This document shows, piece after piece, positions 1-10,979 of a stretch of DNA of 64,000 bases; the first letter of the stretch is position 1; every line of letters starts with the position of its first letter. A model generated the notes under the pieces. That model ran no database searches, was not told the origin of the DNA, and saw only the letters and a list, made by a program, of their open reading frames with translations. The stretch spans positions 15,027,469-15,091,468 of the forward strand of contig OY754975.1 of the NCBI GenBank assembly GCA_963576475.1. The letters run 5' to 3'. A program made the translations under genes and the position numbers. Source of the stretch: Molanna angustata. Its lineage: Eukaryota > Arthropoda > Insecta > Trichoptera > Molannidae.

Positions 1-73
1 TTTTAATTATATTTAGAAAGATATTATAAATAAGATAGATATTATAAATAAATTGCGTCATTTAAATAATAAC

Positions 74-317
74 CTGCATAAACCAATGCGGCAAATTTGC
101 TTCTCTCTTCTGGAGGTATCCACCTGGCCAACATGGCGTGCATGGCTGGAAAGGTGACACCCTCACCCAAACCCTCCAACACTCTGACGGCAATGAACAT
201 TGGATAGCTCCAGTAAGCAGCGATTGGACTTAACACGGTGAAGAGAGCCGTGAGAAGTACACCGATACCAAAGACCAATTTTCCACCAAACAGCTCAGCT
301 AGACGACCACCAGGAAC
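74..317 (-). CDS. SLC17 gene exon 4
   Basis: Acceptor ATATAG|GTTCC, donor GCAG|GTTATT. It encodes residues 129-209 with PGGRLAELFGGK, two helices and GEGVTFPAMHAMLARW-PP-ERS, the most conserved SLC17 block. The rest of the gene lies left of the window. Confidence 0.9.
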
Positions 318-3300
318 CTATATTATAAATCAGATATGAGTCAAAACACACTACAGAAATCCGATTCTCTATAAACGACGCAGTGATATGAGGCATCCTT
401 CTGAGTATTTTTCTCTCGAACACTAGTAGAGAAAATAAACAGAAGGATATTCGGACCTGTGCAGGTAAACGGCTTGGAGAATATGACGCAATGATGAGAT
501 CTACGATATTTATAATGAGCCCAACATTATAAAGGTGATAAAAATAGGGAGGCTGCGATGGGCAGGACACGTGGAAAGAATGGGCGATGAAAGAGTGCCA
601 AAAAGGGTCCTGCACACAAAGCCACAAGGTAGACGAAGCGTTGGTAGACCCAAGCTCCGATAGCTGGATGACGTGCAGCGAGATGTGGAGGCTGTTGGTG
701 TAAGAAACTGAAGGGGTGCATGTCAGGATAGAGGGAGATGGCGAGGAATGCTGGAGGAGGCCAAGGCCCGCAATGGGCTGTGGAGCCATTGATGATGATG
801 ATATGAGGCATAGAATACCTTACTCCTTTATCCCTCCCCACTCCCCCCACCTCTTATATATCCCATTATGATTTGTATGTTTATAATTTTAACTTACTTA
901 TGGTCTTCGTTGTTTATTTTTTTTTGTATTTTATATATTTTATGTAAATCCTAATTTCAAACTTACTTTACTATTTAAATTATGTTTTAGTAATTTTAGT
1001 TTTATACTACGCATGCATTGTGTAATGTATGATGATGAGGGAACTATTTTGGCAAATATTTAACATTCAGAATAAGAATCAAACTAGATTTGAAGACAGC
1101 TAAATTAGTGTACAATAGTATTGTTATTCCTCATATAAACTACTGCTCAAGTGTACTATTTATGAGCAATACAACGGAGAATAAAGTTACTAATTATACA
1201 AAACAAAACAATGCAGACAGTTTTAAAATGCAACAGATTCACCCGAATTAAATATACGCTTGAACAGTTGAAGTTGTTGTCAATAAAACAGCAAATGATT
1301 TTGAATGTGTTAATTTTCATATGTAAATTAAAAAATGGCGTTTCAAGATAGAAAAATGTAGCATTTAGTTCTCTCTGCCTACCCCATGGGGGACATGGCG
1401 TGATGGTATGTATGTACATATGTATGTGTGAGTCAATCACACTACAATAAAATCCAATAGACTGAAATTAGAATTTTATTATATTAAAATTACAAACAGA
1501 ACATAGCCTCGCTATATAATATTCATTCCAACAATAATTAATGCAAGTGAGGCATGAACATGCTAGAAGATGTATGAAAGTTAAATGAATGTGGTGGAAT
1601 GGAGGTAATTTATGATAGGATAAGAAATGTTTATTAGCGCACTTTAGACGGACAAGGCAGCCGATCAGCGCAGTCCGATTTTCAACACTTATAACAGCAT
1701 CCAAAATACAGGTTATTCCAAACATCTCTTTACACGAGTAATATTTTATCCTTTATTTCGTAATAAATGCAAAATTGGTAATATTTTACCAATTTTGCAT
1801 TTAAGAAAAAATCAAACATGCAATTTATGTGAAAAATTGACAACAAAAACATTTTATTTTTGACTATAGGGTATTTTGATGTTTCATTCGCTTGTTCTAC
1901 GTTTCGTTTTTGATTTTGCATTTCTTTGGACCTTTGCTTATTTGTTGTTTTAAAACATGCCAAATAAACAAAAGATATAGTATAATTATTGTTAGTTGAG
2001 CCAGAATTTCCGGATGCGCAGAGCGCAAATTTGTGTCTTTTACTTGGTTGGTATATTTGCAAATCGTCCCCCTCCGTGGCGAAACTGCTCAAGCATCGTT
2101 TGACGAAAACTATACTGCGAACGTTACACGTCAAAATCAACACAGTACAAACGGCAGCCATGTCGACTCGTCAGCAATGAATAGTTATACAGATTTCTGT
2201 TTTACGAAAAACTATGCAAAACGCATTGAAATATAGAATATGTTCTATTTTTTCCCACCGCATTGAAAACCTCGACCATCTAAAGTGCACTTTAGACAAG
2301 AATTTAGCATTGAAAGTGAAGCATTTATAAGAGAAGCAATATATCGCTGGTTTGCGAGAACAACAACATAAGTCAAAAATCAAATTTTTGAGTAAATAAT
2401 GGAGAAATGTTGTGTTTATCAATATTCATGTTGTCTCCAATTCTCAGTACAATGTCTCTATAAGTGCGAGAGAAACAGCACATGTGTCGTTGTTTCACTG
2501 TCATATTTTTTGACATGTGTCAATGTTTTCGCAAACGAGCGATATATTATACAGGCTAGAGACACTAAAGAAAATCTATTAAATATATTTTAGGAACAAC
2601 AACACATATATAAAAAAAAAGTTACCTGTGTTAATACGTAACCATAGAAAAATGATCCCAAGATAACGCCTTGTTGTGTTTCATCCCAATTGAAATCTCC
2701 GTTTCTCTAGAATATAAAAAACGAACATCAAATTTATGTAAAGAAATGTCATGCTATAATAATTAATGTTTTATAGCAGCCATTGTGTTATTCTGATAAC
2801 ATGAGGTATAACTTGCATGGATCTTATATTTCATTTCTAACAAAGGAAAAATTCATTAAAAACTATTTATCAGTGATTCCTTTTTAATTTATTGCTATTT
2901 TTGTATAGGTACAAATAATTTATTAAAAATGTTCATACCACATGAAAATTTTTTTGAAAGAAGGATATTAGAAGTGTAAATAACAAACAAAAATGTGTGC
3001 AAAGATGTATGAATTTGAGTGAGGCGATGAATTTATGTATGGCGCTCGGTTCTCTCTGCCTACTCCAATAACAGGGATATGGCGAGATGGTATTCTTTTG
3101 TTCATGCAATATTATACAACACAAATAAAGGAATTCTATTCTATGAGTTAATTCCAGCACATTTCCAAAAATCTAATTTTGATAACAATAATATCAACAT
3201 CCACATAATCTTTGTAATAATAATGATGTCATCAAAATGGACATTGGTGACCTTTGTTAACCATTAACTATGAACATATTTTTTGTCACATTTCTATGAA

Positions 3301-6300
3301 CGTACGGTATTACGGACTACTTTAAATTTAAATAAAATTTATGTTTTTCGTTTATATTTATTACTTTTCAAGACAGGTACTAAATAGGAAAAGGGGATAA
3401 ACACAAAAAATGTAAATTTTGAATAATTTGTGAGGCAACACATCCATAGTTAGCGGTTTTTAAACTTTCATTCAAAATTTCGATGAGTTATGTCAAAAGA
3501 TTATGCAATTTTTCATAATAAAGTTAAAAATATTTTAGTATAACTTTTTTTGTAAAAAAATAAAGGGGAAGGAGTGTGTCCCTCGTGTCGTGTCCCTGTT
3601 GGTAGTCTGACAATTAAGGCAACCCTATACTTTTCACAATTACATTTCAATAGGGAACATTCACTTTTTTTTTCTTTTACTAAAAAAATGATACAAAAAA
3701 TAATAGAAAATATAGTAAAATTTTCATTTTTTTATTTGCTCTATATGACACAGGATTTATTAATGATTGTCCATTAATAAATCCTGTGTTGCTTTTATTG
3801 ATAATTGAAATAATTATAATATGTGAAAACACTCATTGAAACTCTTCACGCTATAGACAATACGTCAAAATGAACTATCCATTGTGATGTATGGCGTCAT
3901 AAAGTGATCAACCATTGTGATGTATGGCGTCATAAGGTGATCAACCAATGACAATCCGTTTATAATTTTGATGAAAAATAAAAATTTTATTGTTAAATTG
4001 TTAATTAATCTGTAATATTTCACAGCTTTCATTAGTATTTTCATGATCACCGTTCATTTGTACCTCTAAATCATTATTTTTCATTCATATCACTCACACA
4101 TGCACATTCTCTATTCCCACCAAAACTCACTGTTTACTATCGATTAAAAGTATAAATATGAATCATAAATTAATACAATAACTGATAATACTCGTAGTGA
4201 AGATATTATTATATTTGACTTTTACACTTACTTAAATATTATTCTTTTACCTTACTTAAAAAATAATGACTCATTTGATAATTTATAATCTTCAATAATA
4301 TTATGCAGTCTTGATTATTGCAATATTATGATTGGTTTAGTTTTAATGTGTAAAGATAAAATAAGTAGTCATGTATTTATTTATTTTCTGAATTAACGGC
4401 ACAAATTGCCCTTTACATACTACTAGAATAAAAACAGACATTGAAAACAACAACATAGAATAATAAAAAAAAAACATTTAAATCACTTTGTAAAAATAAA
4501 ACCTATATAATAAAATAAGCAAAAAAGTTAATAAGTAAAAAAAAAAAATATCTTAAGTGAAAAGAAATTAAAAAAAAAGATAAGTATACATATATACTGA
4601 AAAAACCTTAAAACAAAAAAAAAATTCAATTTTATACAAGATGAAAAATAAACGAAAACTATTGAGTCGATGGCAGAGCGGTTAGTGCGCTGGACTTGAA
4701 ATCCAGTGGTCGCGAGTTCGAATCCTGCCTCAACCGATTTTGTTTACCTATAGAGAGAAAAAATGAACTATTGTCTATTGCAAACTAATCAGCTGTAAGT
4801 TAATGTACTTCACACATACAGTATGAATATGAATTTCATCGGCCTTTTAGAATGGGCTGTGCAGAGGACACAAATTTTCAAAAACTCAAAGTATGCACTC
4901 TTTACATAATACCCATTAAGAAATTGACGAAAAAAAATATGCTTAAAAATTGTAAAAACATGACTCTCCACTATTCCACAGTAGTGTAGAGTAAAAATAA
5001 TAATTATCCTTGTAATGGAAGATGCAATGTATTTCTGACATGGGTAAATAATTAATGCATAATAATGAATTTTTACTTACACAATTGAATAAACAATATC
5101 AATTAAATAATTAATGATGCAGCAATATTCTCATGTAGGTACAATTGTATTTAAACAAACTTTTGGTATGATGACAGATTATATTTATTAACAAATTGAT
5201 TTGACCAAACTGACTATGAAATATTACTTTCAAAATTGAGAATGATCAAAAGGATAAGAAAATAGGTAATATTTTTTTAGTAAACTCATCCTTCATGTTT
5301 TAAAAATATATATGGCTCTTTGGTAAATATATATATAGGGATATCTCTACGAAAATACTGATCACTCTCCTTTTCCTTCCTTCCCTTTGCTACGTAATAT
5401 TTATTAAATAAGGAATATTTATCCCCAAACACCATATCTCAATTTCCTCTTTTTGTTCTTTCCCAATACTTTTTTTTTTTTGCTATGATGTTTTTTTATT
5501 TACTTTGGTGTTATGTATATTTTCTTTGTTCTTTTTTAGTTTTCATTTTTTTGTTGATGTACATAGGTATATAATTCTGTCACTCTGTAATCTGGTTGGT
5601 TGGAAGAAATTGCCTAATGGCAATAAGCCCGACAGTGTGCATTATATTTGTTTATATTATGTACAAAAAGTTAAACAAATAAATAATAAATATTTACTCA
5701 ATTTCATAAATGTTATAAAGAAATATATTAAAACCCATACATAGAAAAATATCAAAGTATTGCAGATGGAAGAATGTTTTAGCAAAACAAATAAAATATG
5801 TTGAATTCTCAAATTCTAATTACACCTCATCTAGCAGACAGATTGGATTTTTGTTTCCTAGCAACAACGTCGTTATTGCCAACGATCCGATGCGCGGGCA
5901 TGAATTCCTATATAAAGAATATTAAAATCTGTCTAATGCACTGCATCTGATGCGCTTATGTGGGCGCTAACCGTAACAAAATTGTTTTTGTATCTGTTAA
6001 GTAATGTATCAGTGTCTGTATCAGTAATAATAATTATTATTTACAAATTTTTATTAAGTATATCAAATAAAATTTTAAAAAGAATTTCTCCATAGATATT
6101 ACAGCTAAACGTTTTCGCCGAGACTACTCGGCATTATCAAGATCTTTAAGAAACTAAATTCAAAAGACTAATCCTATACTATTTCAAATATTTAAGGCAG
6201 TAGTAAATAATTGAAGATATTTGTAACATAAAGTAATATCTGTGAAAATTTTTCTTCCTTCTACTTAATTGAATCTGCAAAAAATTACTTTTCAAAAATT

Positions 6301-8270
6301 TATTTGATATTTCATAATGGATTTCCACTCAACTAACACAAAAACATTAGTATTATTTACTACAGTAATTAATATCACTAAAACTGAGTAAATAATGAAT
6401 AAATTTAGATAAAGATATCGACAAACATCTTAAAAAAATCCCATAGGCCAGGGGTGGCGAACCTTTTTGGGTCCGCGTGCCAAAAATCCTCAAATATTAT
6501 TTCTCGATTTTCTGGCGTGCCTAATCAGTAAAAAATAAACAAAATAGAAAAAAAAGAGTTTTTTTCTGAATTTTATTAACAAGCTTAAAAATTACAATAG
6601 ATTTTCTTAATAATAAAATCGTAATCACTAAAAGTACACATTAGTTATTTATCAATGAGAAGAAAACATGAGATTCGATGACAATTTCTTAATATCTGGT
6701 TCATATTTTGTCACTTTATGATACACATTAAGCAAAAATTCGAACAAACACAAAACACAGCTCATTTAATCACATAATTTTTTGGTGAAAAACATTATTC
6801 CAAAGAGATATTGTTCTTTTTCACTAGAGAATATTGTACATAATATGTGATGTGGTGTATATTGTACATATACTTCACTGATACACTGACACCTGCGACG
6901 GCGATAAACAACAAATTACAATTAACATATTAACCTCAAATGAAAACAAACCTCAATGGCAGTGTTGCCAATATAAAAATTGTTAGAAGTTGTCACGATA
7001 AAATAAATAAACGATTCTTGTTTATCTTGGGAAACATTTGATAATTAATAAAACGGAATAAATTAATAATTCACGGATTATTTAATAAAAGCTTAATTTT
7101 TAATCTTGAAAATTAAAAAAAAAAATTAACTTAGAAATCCTTCGCGTGCCATCCAAATTATCAAACGTGCCACCTCGGACACGCGTGCCCTAGGTTCGCC
7201 ACCCCTGCCATAGGCTATGCAAAATACAAATTAGTTTTTTTTTTGCTTTGTTGGTAGTAGTGCAAAACCTCTTTCTACATTGAAAATTATCAAGATATTT
7301 TCCGATATACTTATAGATAACATATAAGAAAAATATTATACCATTGGTTTAGTGGTGTTATCGGCAGGATCAAGTGTCGGACATACGTCCAAAGTAGAAT
7401 TTGTAATGTTGGCAATAGTTGAATTCACCATAGCCACTATGGCTACTGATAAATTTACTCTCATTGCATAAACATTCGCAAATCCGAGAAATCCCAGTAT
7501 ACCCAAAACTGTACGAGCCTTCATACATTGTTCTGTGTCTATTACTGCAAATATCAAGAAATACATTAATATAATGACAGTAAGAGCCTTCATACATTGT
7601 TCTGTGTCTATTACTGCAAATATCAAGAAATACATTCATATAATGACAATTGTTTTATTTTAAACAAATACAAAAACAAATGAACTAACTTTTTTAAAAT
7701 GCTTAAAAAATACACTAATAAACAGCAGCAGAATGATGTCCTTGTAAAAAGAACATATACATACTCATAAATTCCTAAAATTAAGTATAAATAATTGCAT
7801 TATAGGCGAAAAAATTGGTCAAGGCAAGATTTGAACCGGCGTACTCTAGATTTTAGTTAATCCAGTGTGCTAGCTGCTCTGCCACTGACCCATGTAAATA
7901 CAAAATTGTTTTAATTTTTTGTTATTCTCAATAACAAATCACACAACTTCATATTATCTCATGGCATATTTAACAATTAAAAACCGCAGAACCTAAATGC
8001 ATTTAAATTTATTTTGAAAAAATGTAAATTTTTAAACATGAAAACTTCACTTGTGTTAAATAATAATCTATATCAGCTTTATCAGTACAGTGTAGATGTA
8101 ACTATAGATTTAAACTATAAACAATCTGTAGATATTGATAGTTTAAATCATTTGAAGTAAGGGAAGGTACCTGTATTAGGAATCAAGGAATGTTCATCAC
8201 TTGCATCTTCATTTTCCATATCAACGTCTGAAGTGTTGATTGAATTATCGGCATTTGGTGAATTAATCAT
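74..8270 (-). CDS. SLC17 (sialin/VGLUT-type) anion transporter, N-terminal four exons, partial
   Basis: Spliced gene read as complement of 8270-8171, 7544-7342, 2706-2626 and 317-74, continuing beyond the left edge. All junctions are GT..AG and phases agree, giving 209 codons plus one base. The protein starts with an acidic cytosolic tail carrying DEHSLI (residues 25-30), an acidic dileucine signal of the kind that sends sialin to lysosomes. Next come a first membrane helix ending in RVNLSVA (62-68), a lumenal loop with three N-glycosylation sequons (N74, N79, N82), the SLC17 motif FFYGYVLTQVPGG across exons 3 and 4, and GEGVTFPAMHAM in exon 4. These are family marks of SLC17 major-facilitator transporters (sialin, vesicular glutamate and phosphate carriers). 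The tail resembles sialin most, but substrate cannot be fixed from half a protein. It is divergent to the SLC7 gene. Confidence 0.9.
384..811 (+). mobile_element. 5'-truncated LINE 3' end with 13-bp target-site duplication
   Basis: The insertion at 397-798 is flanked by perfect repeats TGATATGAGGCAT (384-396 and 799-811). Translated with a few stops and shifts, it shows the C-terminal tail of an insect LINE reverse transcriptase: RRIFGPV, then RLRWAGHVERMGDERVPKRV, then GRRSVGRPK and W-GMLEEAKARNGL. It ends in a GAT-rich microsatellite tail. It lies in the SLC17 intron downstream of exon 4's acceptor. Confidence 0.85.
1045..1340 (+). mobile_element. CR1/Rex1-like LINE relic
   Basis: Conceptual translation across frames gives K-AKLVYNSIVIPHINYCSSVLFM, a run of Lys/Gln-rich residues and QLKLLSIKQQMILNVLIFICKLKNG. 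This is the thumb/C-terminal region of CR1-group reverse transcriptases. The copy is broken by frameshifts and stops. It lies in SLC17 intron 3. Confidence 0.65.
1341..1440 (+). mobile_element. LINE 3'-UTR fragment with (TATG)n tail
   Basis: The segment reads TTCTCTCTGCCTACCCCATG, GGGGACATGGCGTGATGGTA and then TATG repeats. Related tails lie at 3010-3100 (+), 17515-17585 (+) and 37065-37130 (-), so this is the 3' end of one LINE family present as 5'-truncated copies. Confidence 0.6.
1764..1803. repeat. Perfect 18-bp-arm hairpin
   Basis: Arms 1764-1781 and 1786-1803 are exact reverse complements around a 4-base loop (TATT). No termini, TSD or flanking homology were recognised. Confidence 0.8.
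1985..2165. repeat. Dispersed repeat copy (partner at 14575-14720)
   Basis: The block around GCGCAAATTTGTGT, GGTATATTTGCAAATCG, CCCCCT and GGCGAAA matches the reverse complement of 14575-14720. Two diverged, inverted copies of one unclassified repeat. Confidence 0.6.
2626..2706 (-). CDS. SLC17 gene exon 3
   Basis: An 81-bp phase-0 exon between TTCTAG and GTAACT, encoding residues 102-128. The part WDETQQGVILGSFFYGYVLTQ is the conserved second-helix motif of SLC17 proteins (human sialin has W-D-A-E-T-Q-G-W-I-L-G-S-F-F-Y-G-Y). Confidence 0.9.
3005..3105 (+). mobile_element. LINE 3'-UTR fragment
   Basis: GGCGCTCGGTTCTCTCTGCC followed by a diverged ACAGGGATATGGCGAGATGG matches the LINE tail at 1341-1440. 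No coding part is attached. Confidence 0.55.
3748..3789. repeat. Perfect 18-bp-arm hairpin
   Basis: Arms 3748-3765 and 3772-3789 are exact reverse complements with a 6-base spacer. It lies in SLC17 intron 2 in AT-rich DNA. Confidence 0.8.
3879..3944. repeat. 33-bp tandem duplication
   Basis: Two 33-bp copies beginning CCATTGTGATGTATGGCGTC at 3879 and 3912 differ by one base. Confidence 0.8.
4664..4760 (+). mobile_element. tRNA-derived SINE (family 3) head
   Basis: A tRNA-like sequence with an A box TGGCAGAGCGGTTAGTGCGC (4671-4690), an anticodon stem CTGGA/TCCAG with loop CTTGAAA, and a B box GAGTTCGAATCC. The acceptor stem pairs poorly and the long arm expected of tRNA-Ser is missing. The same sequence recurs at 7738, 13690, 22012 and 42843, so I call it a SINE and not a tRNA gene. 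Confidence 0.65.
5585..5650 (+). mobile_element. SINE/LINE 3'-tail fragment
   Basis: GGTTGGAAGAAATTGCCTAA, TGGCAATAAGCCC matches the 3' half of SINE family 1 (18211-18417, 46352-46561). A similar fragment lies on the minus strand at 44325-44385. Confidence 0.45.
5828..5975. mobile_element. Diverged copy of the GGCTAGC palindromic MITE
   Basis: The inner part (GGATTTTTGTTTCCTAGCAA, then ATTAAAATCTGTCTAATGCA, then GCATCTGATGCGC) matches the reverse complement of the MITE at 16486-16645. Termini are eroded and no TSD is visible. Confidence 0.55.
6441..7215. mobile_element. Non-autonomous hAT element with perfect 8-bp TSD
   Basis: The element at 6449-7207 begins CAGGGGTGGCGAACC and ends GGTTCGCCACCCCTG. 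These are exact 15-bp terminal inverted repeats with the CAGGG end typical of hAT elements. It is flanked by the identical 8-mer CCATAGGC (6441-6448, 7208-7215). Its 759 bp hold no transposase. Inner ends repeat GCGTGCC motifs. It lies in SLC17 intron 2. Confidence 0.92.
7342..7544 (-). CDS. SLC17 gene exon 2
   Basis: Acceptor TTTGCAG|TA, donor ATG|GTATAA. It encodes residues 34-101: the first transmembrane helix, RVNLSVA, and a lumenal loop rich in N-x-S/T sequons. The phase continues from exon 1 through a split valine codon. A 69-bp tandem duplication copies the acceptor upstream (alternative exon start at 7613). Confidence 0.85.
7515..7652 (-). repeat. 69-bp in-frame tandem duplication over the SLC17 exon 2 acceptor
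   Basis: Two copies (7515-7583 and 7584-7652) of a 69-bp segment differ at only a few bases. Each contains the polypyrimidine/TTTGCAG acceptor and the first 30 bases of exon 2. The unit is 23 codons long and open, so use of the upstream acceptor would add a hydrophobic 23-residue stretch without a frameshift. Confidence 0.9.
7738..7893 (-). mobile_element. SINE family 3 copy
   Basis: Reverse complement shows a tRNA-like head (box A at the 7880s, B box GGTTCAAATC near 7835) followed by a body with TATAATGC and CTTAATTTTAGGAAT. Diverged from the copies at 13690 and 22012. It lies in SLC17 intron 1. Confidence 0.6.
8171..8270 (-). CDS. SLC17 gene exon 1 (start codon)
   Basis: The ATG is at 8270-8268, in context AAAGATG. 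The exon encodes residues 1-33 plus one base and ends at a CAG|GTACC donor. It holds the acidic tail and the DEHSLI dileucine signal. Two further upstream ATGs are absent from this frame. Confidence 0.85.
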
Positions 8271-9073
8271 CTTTGATACTGTTCTATTGGTGACTCAAAC
8301 ATACACAAAAGGAAATTGCCGCGATAATGTTAACTCATTTACAATATGTAAAAATTTGACACTGACAAGATATTTACGTTGAGATTGTACTACAATTTTC
8401 TCAGCCAAAACGAATCCGTAATGTTTTTTGAAATGAGTTTTTCAACAACTGTTAGTATCGCCATTGGTACTGAATGACGTAAACACAAAAATATCCTATT
8501 AGCCTGTTCATGAGTACATCTACTCGAACCGTTTCATCACAGCTGATTATTTTTTGAAGATTGAATGAGAAAGATCCTTTGTTTACACATGACACTATGA
8601 CAGAAACTTCGTATTCGTAACTTCAGCTTGACCAACTTGACAGACAAAGTCATAGACAAAATGATAAAAGACAGAAAAGAAAAGTTGTGGTTCCAAAGAT
8701 TTCCATATAATATACTACAAGCGTCTTTAGCACAAATAACCCATCCGTGCGAAAATGGCGGCTTAGCTGTCAAATTTGACATCTATCCACATCTATCATT
8801 AAATAAGTAAATTCTCGTAAAATATGATCAATTTTCAAGTTTTTGAAAATGATCTATTTGGTATTGCAGAAAATTACACATAAAAATAACACATAAAAAT
8901 CAATGATCGAATAAATAAATAAAGAAAATTTAAAATATTTTTTAAACATATTAATTAATAAATAAACCAATGAACGAAGAAGTAAATAAATGAATAAATA
9001 AATAAATCGATAAAAAAATCCTATATATCCATTTATAAAAAATGGTATCTATATTTGTTTGTTTCTTTCTTTG
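8271..9073. other. Upstream flank of the SLC17 gene; no gene seen
   Basis: AT-rich DNA. It should hold the 5' UTR and promoter of the SLC17 gene, but I could not place a TATA box or initiator with confidence. Short open frames here are uninformative. Confidence 0.4.
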
Positions 9074-9361
9074 TTGGTACAAGTAGATAAACAAGCCAAA
9101 AATGAAATAATGTTTCTGGCGCAGTTCAGGGGTGACATCTGTGCGAGACACCGTCACCTCATTTATAAGAACTGTTGCTTTCATTGTTTACAAATAAACT
9201 AATTTCTCAATAGATGGCGTTACAAAAAAAGGTTTCTTCGTTACATAATAGATGGCAATAGTATAATTTCGTATTATTCAGGTGAATTGTTTATACATTA
9301 TTCAAATATATAGAACTTTCAAAAATTACATTGGTAAGGGAACCCAATAAAGGCATAATAG
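9074..9361. repeat. Diverged single copy of the 537-bp array unit (part A)
   Basis: The segment follows the inverted units of the array at 28652-30133 in order: TACAAGTAG..AAACAAG, GGCGCAGTTCAGGGGTGAC, GTCACCTCA, GCTTTCATTGTTTACAAA, TCAATAGATGGCGTT, TATATAGAACTTTCAAAA and AAAGGCATAAT. Divergence is roughly one base in five by eye. No flanking duplication is apparent. Confidence 0.75.
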
Positions 9362-9550
9362 GCGTGATGACAGTAAGAAAAAATCATTGAAATTATGATT
9401 TTATTAGATAAAATATGTTATAAAGATTTGAAAAAATATATTTATTTTCATTTTAAAATAGCGAATAATATTAATATTATTAAAATAAAAATACAAAATA
9501 TGTTTGTCCGCCATTTTATGTGAAACACCAATCAGAGCGCATGACGTCAC
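9357..9550. repeat. Direct repeat copy 1 (partner 9981-10172)
   Basis: Shares GTGATGAC-GTAAGAAAAAA-TCATTGAAATTATGATTTT, AAAATACAAAATRTGTT and GTCCGCCATTTTATG with 9981-10172. Copies are about 625 bp apart. Copy 1 directly continues the 537-unit relative at 9074-9361. Confidence 0.7.
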
Positions 9551-9980
9551 CATATTGTCACTGTCAATTGTGTTTGTTACTGTCAACTGTTGTGTTGTTC
9601 GAAATGGCTATTTTTTTCATAACAAGCTATATGGAATATGCTGCTTATTTTTAACATGCTATTTTTATTTATTGATTTATTTGGGACAATAAACCAAATA
9701 ATATCGCTATCCGCTCTATTGAATCGTTGACGCATCTGTTATAACACGCACCGAGTATTGTAACGTGGTGGAGAATATTTAACGTTTCAGAAATAAATAA
9801 CTTGGTGGCTTTCATTGCTTGATTATAAAATAAAATGATGTAATTATATTGTTTGTGGGAGTTGTACAGTGTTACATGAGGTTGAAATGGAAATACACAA
9901 TGTATTATGATGAATCTAATATACATATGGGATAACTGTTATGATTCATATACATATTATGATTAATATATTAAAATATG

Positions 9981-10172
9981 TAATAGGTGTGATGACTGTA
10001 AGAAAAAAATCATTGAAATTATGATTTTAAAAAATAAAATAGGTTATAAAGATTTAAAAAATGTTTTTTTTTTAATTTATAGGAGTGAATAATAATAATA
10101 TTATAAATATAAAAATACAAAATGTGTTAGTCCGCCATTTTATGAGAAAAAACAATCAGAGCGCACGACGTC
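9981..10172. repeat. Direct repeat copy 2 (partner 9357-9550)
   Basis: Second copy of the roughly 190-bp segment described at 9357. Both copies end near CAATCAGAGCGCAYGACGTCA and then diverge. Confidence 0.7.
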
Positions 10173-10386
10173 ATAGTATGGTCGCGTCAATTCTTCTGAT
10201 AGTCTTCAATACAATATACGCATTAATTGTCGGTCTGGACTATGTTTATTTTGGTGTTATCGATATATTAATATTTTAATTAGATACTTAAAACTAAAAC
10301 AAATTAAATATAAATGGAACAAGTATTCATCAAAGCAAATAGTTTCAATTTACCTAGATACTCGCCTACCTATCGGGGGACACTAT

Positions 10387-10975
10387 GGGCCGGTATTACA
10401 GTGTCAGTTTAAGAGCTAAACTCAAGTTTTACAAAAATATAGCGTATTACAGTGTCCGTTTAGACCTAATCTTCCCTCAAATACGTCACTAAAACGACAA
10501 ATATTTAACTCAACGTTTCTGGCAGATTAAGTACTTAACTGTGAGTCAACTGTCATTTGCTAGGCAACTCGTGTAGTTTCAGTTTCTATCACTAGAGGCG
10601 TTAGGCAACGTGTGTAGTTTCAGTGTTGTATCGAAGGTGGCGCCACACAACAAAACAAACTGACAGCCGTATTGAAACGAACACGGGCATTTAAAAGCAT
10701 TATTTTGGTGAAAAAAATTTAATTTACCATGTTGGATAGTAAAACAATGGTATTTAAAGTCGTAGCGTCCCGTTTTGTATTTCGTATTATTTGAGGTTAT
10801 TTAAATTTGACAGATAATAACCACAGAAAAAGTGAAATATGTCTATAATTGAAGATTTAGTAACTGACATGTCATATTGCACTGTAATACGGAAATGGAT
10901 TCAATCTCCCCTTAACATTAATCTTGAGTTTGGCAAACTCAATGAGTTGAGGGCCGACTGTAATATCGGGCCTAT
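10387..10975. mobile_element. Non-autonomous TIR element, unclassified
   Basis: Left end GGGCCGGTATTACAGTGTCA and right end (reverse complement) GGCCCGATATTACAGTCGGC form imperfect terminal inverted repeats. CTCAAGT motifs follow inside both ends. The interior contains a second TATTACAGTGTC and no coding sequence. TAT flanks both ends, too short to assign a superfamily. Confidence 0.6.
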
Positions 10976-10979
10976 GTTA

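Noticed and set aside
4664..4740. A tRNA-Ser(TGA)-like gene
   Set aside because: Poor acceptor pairing, no long variable arm, and the same sequence recurs with a common tail at four other places; it is a SINE head.
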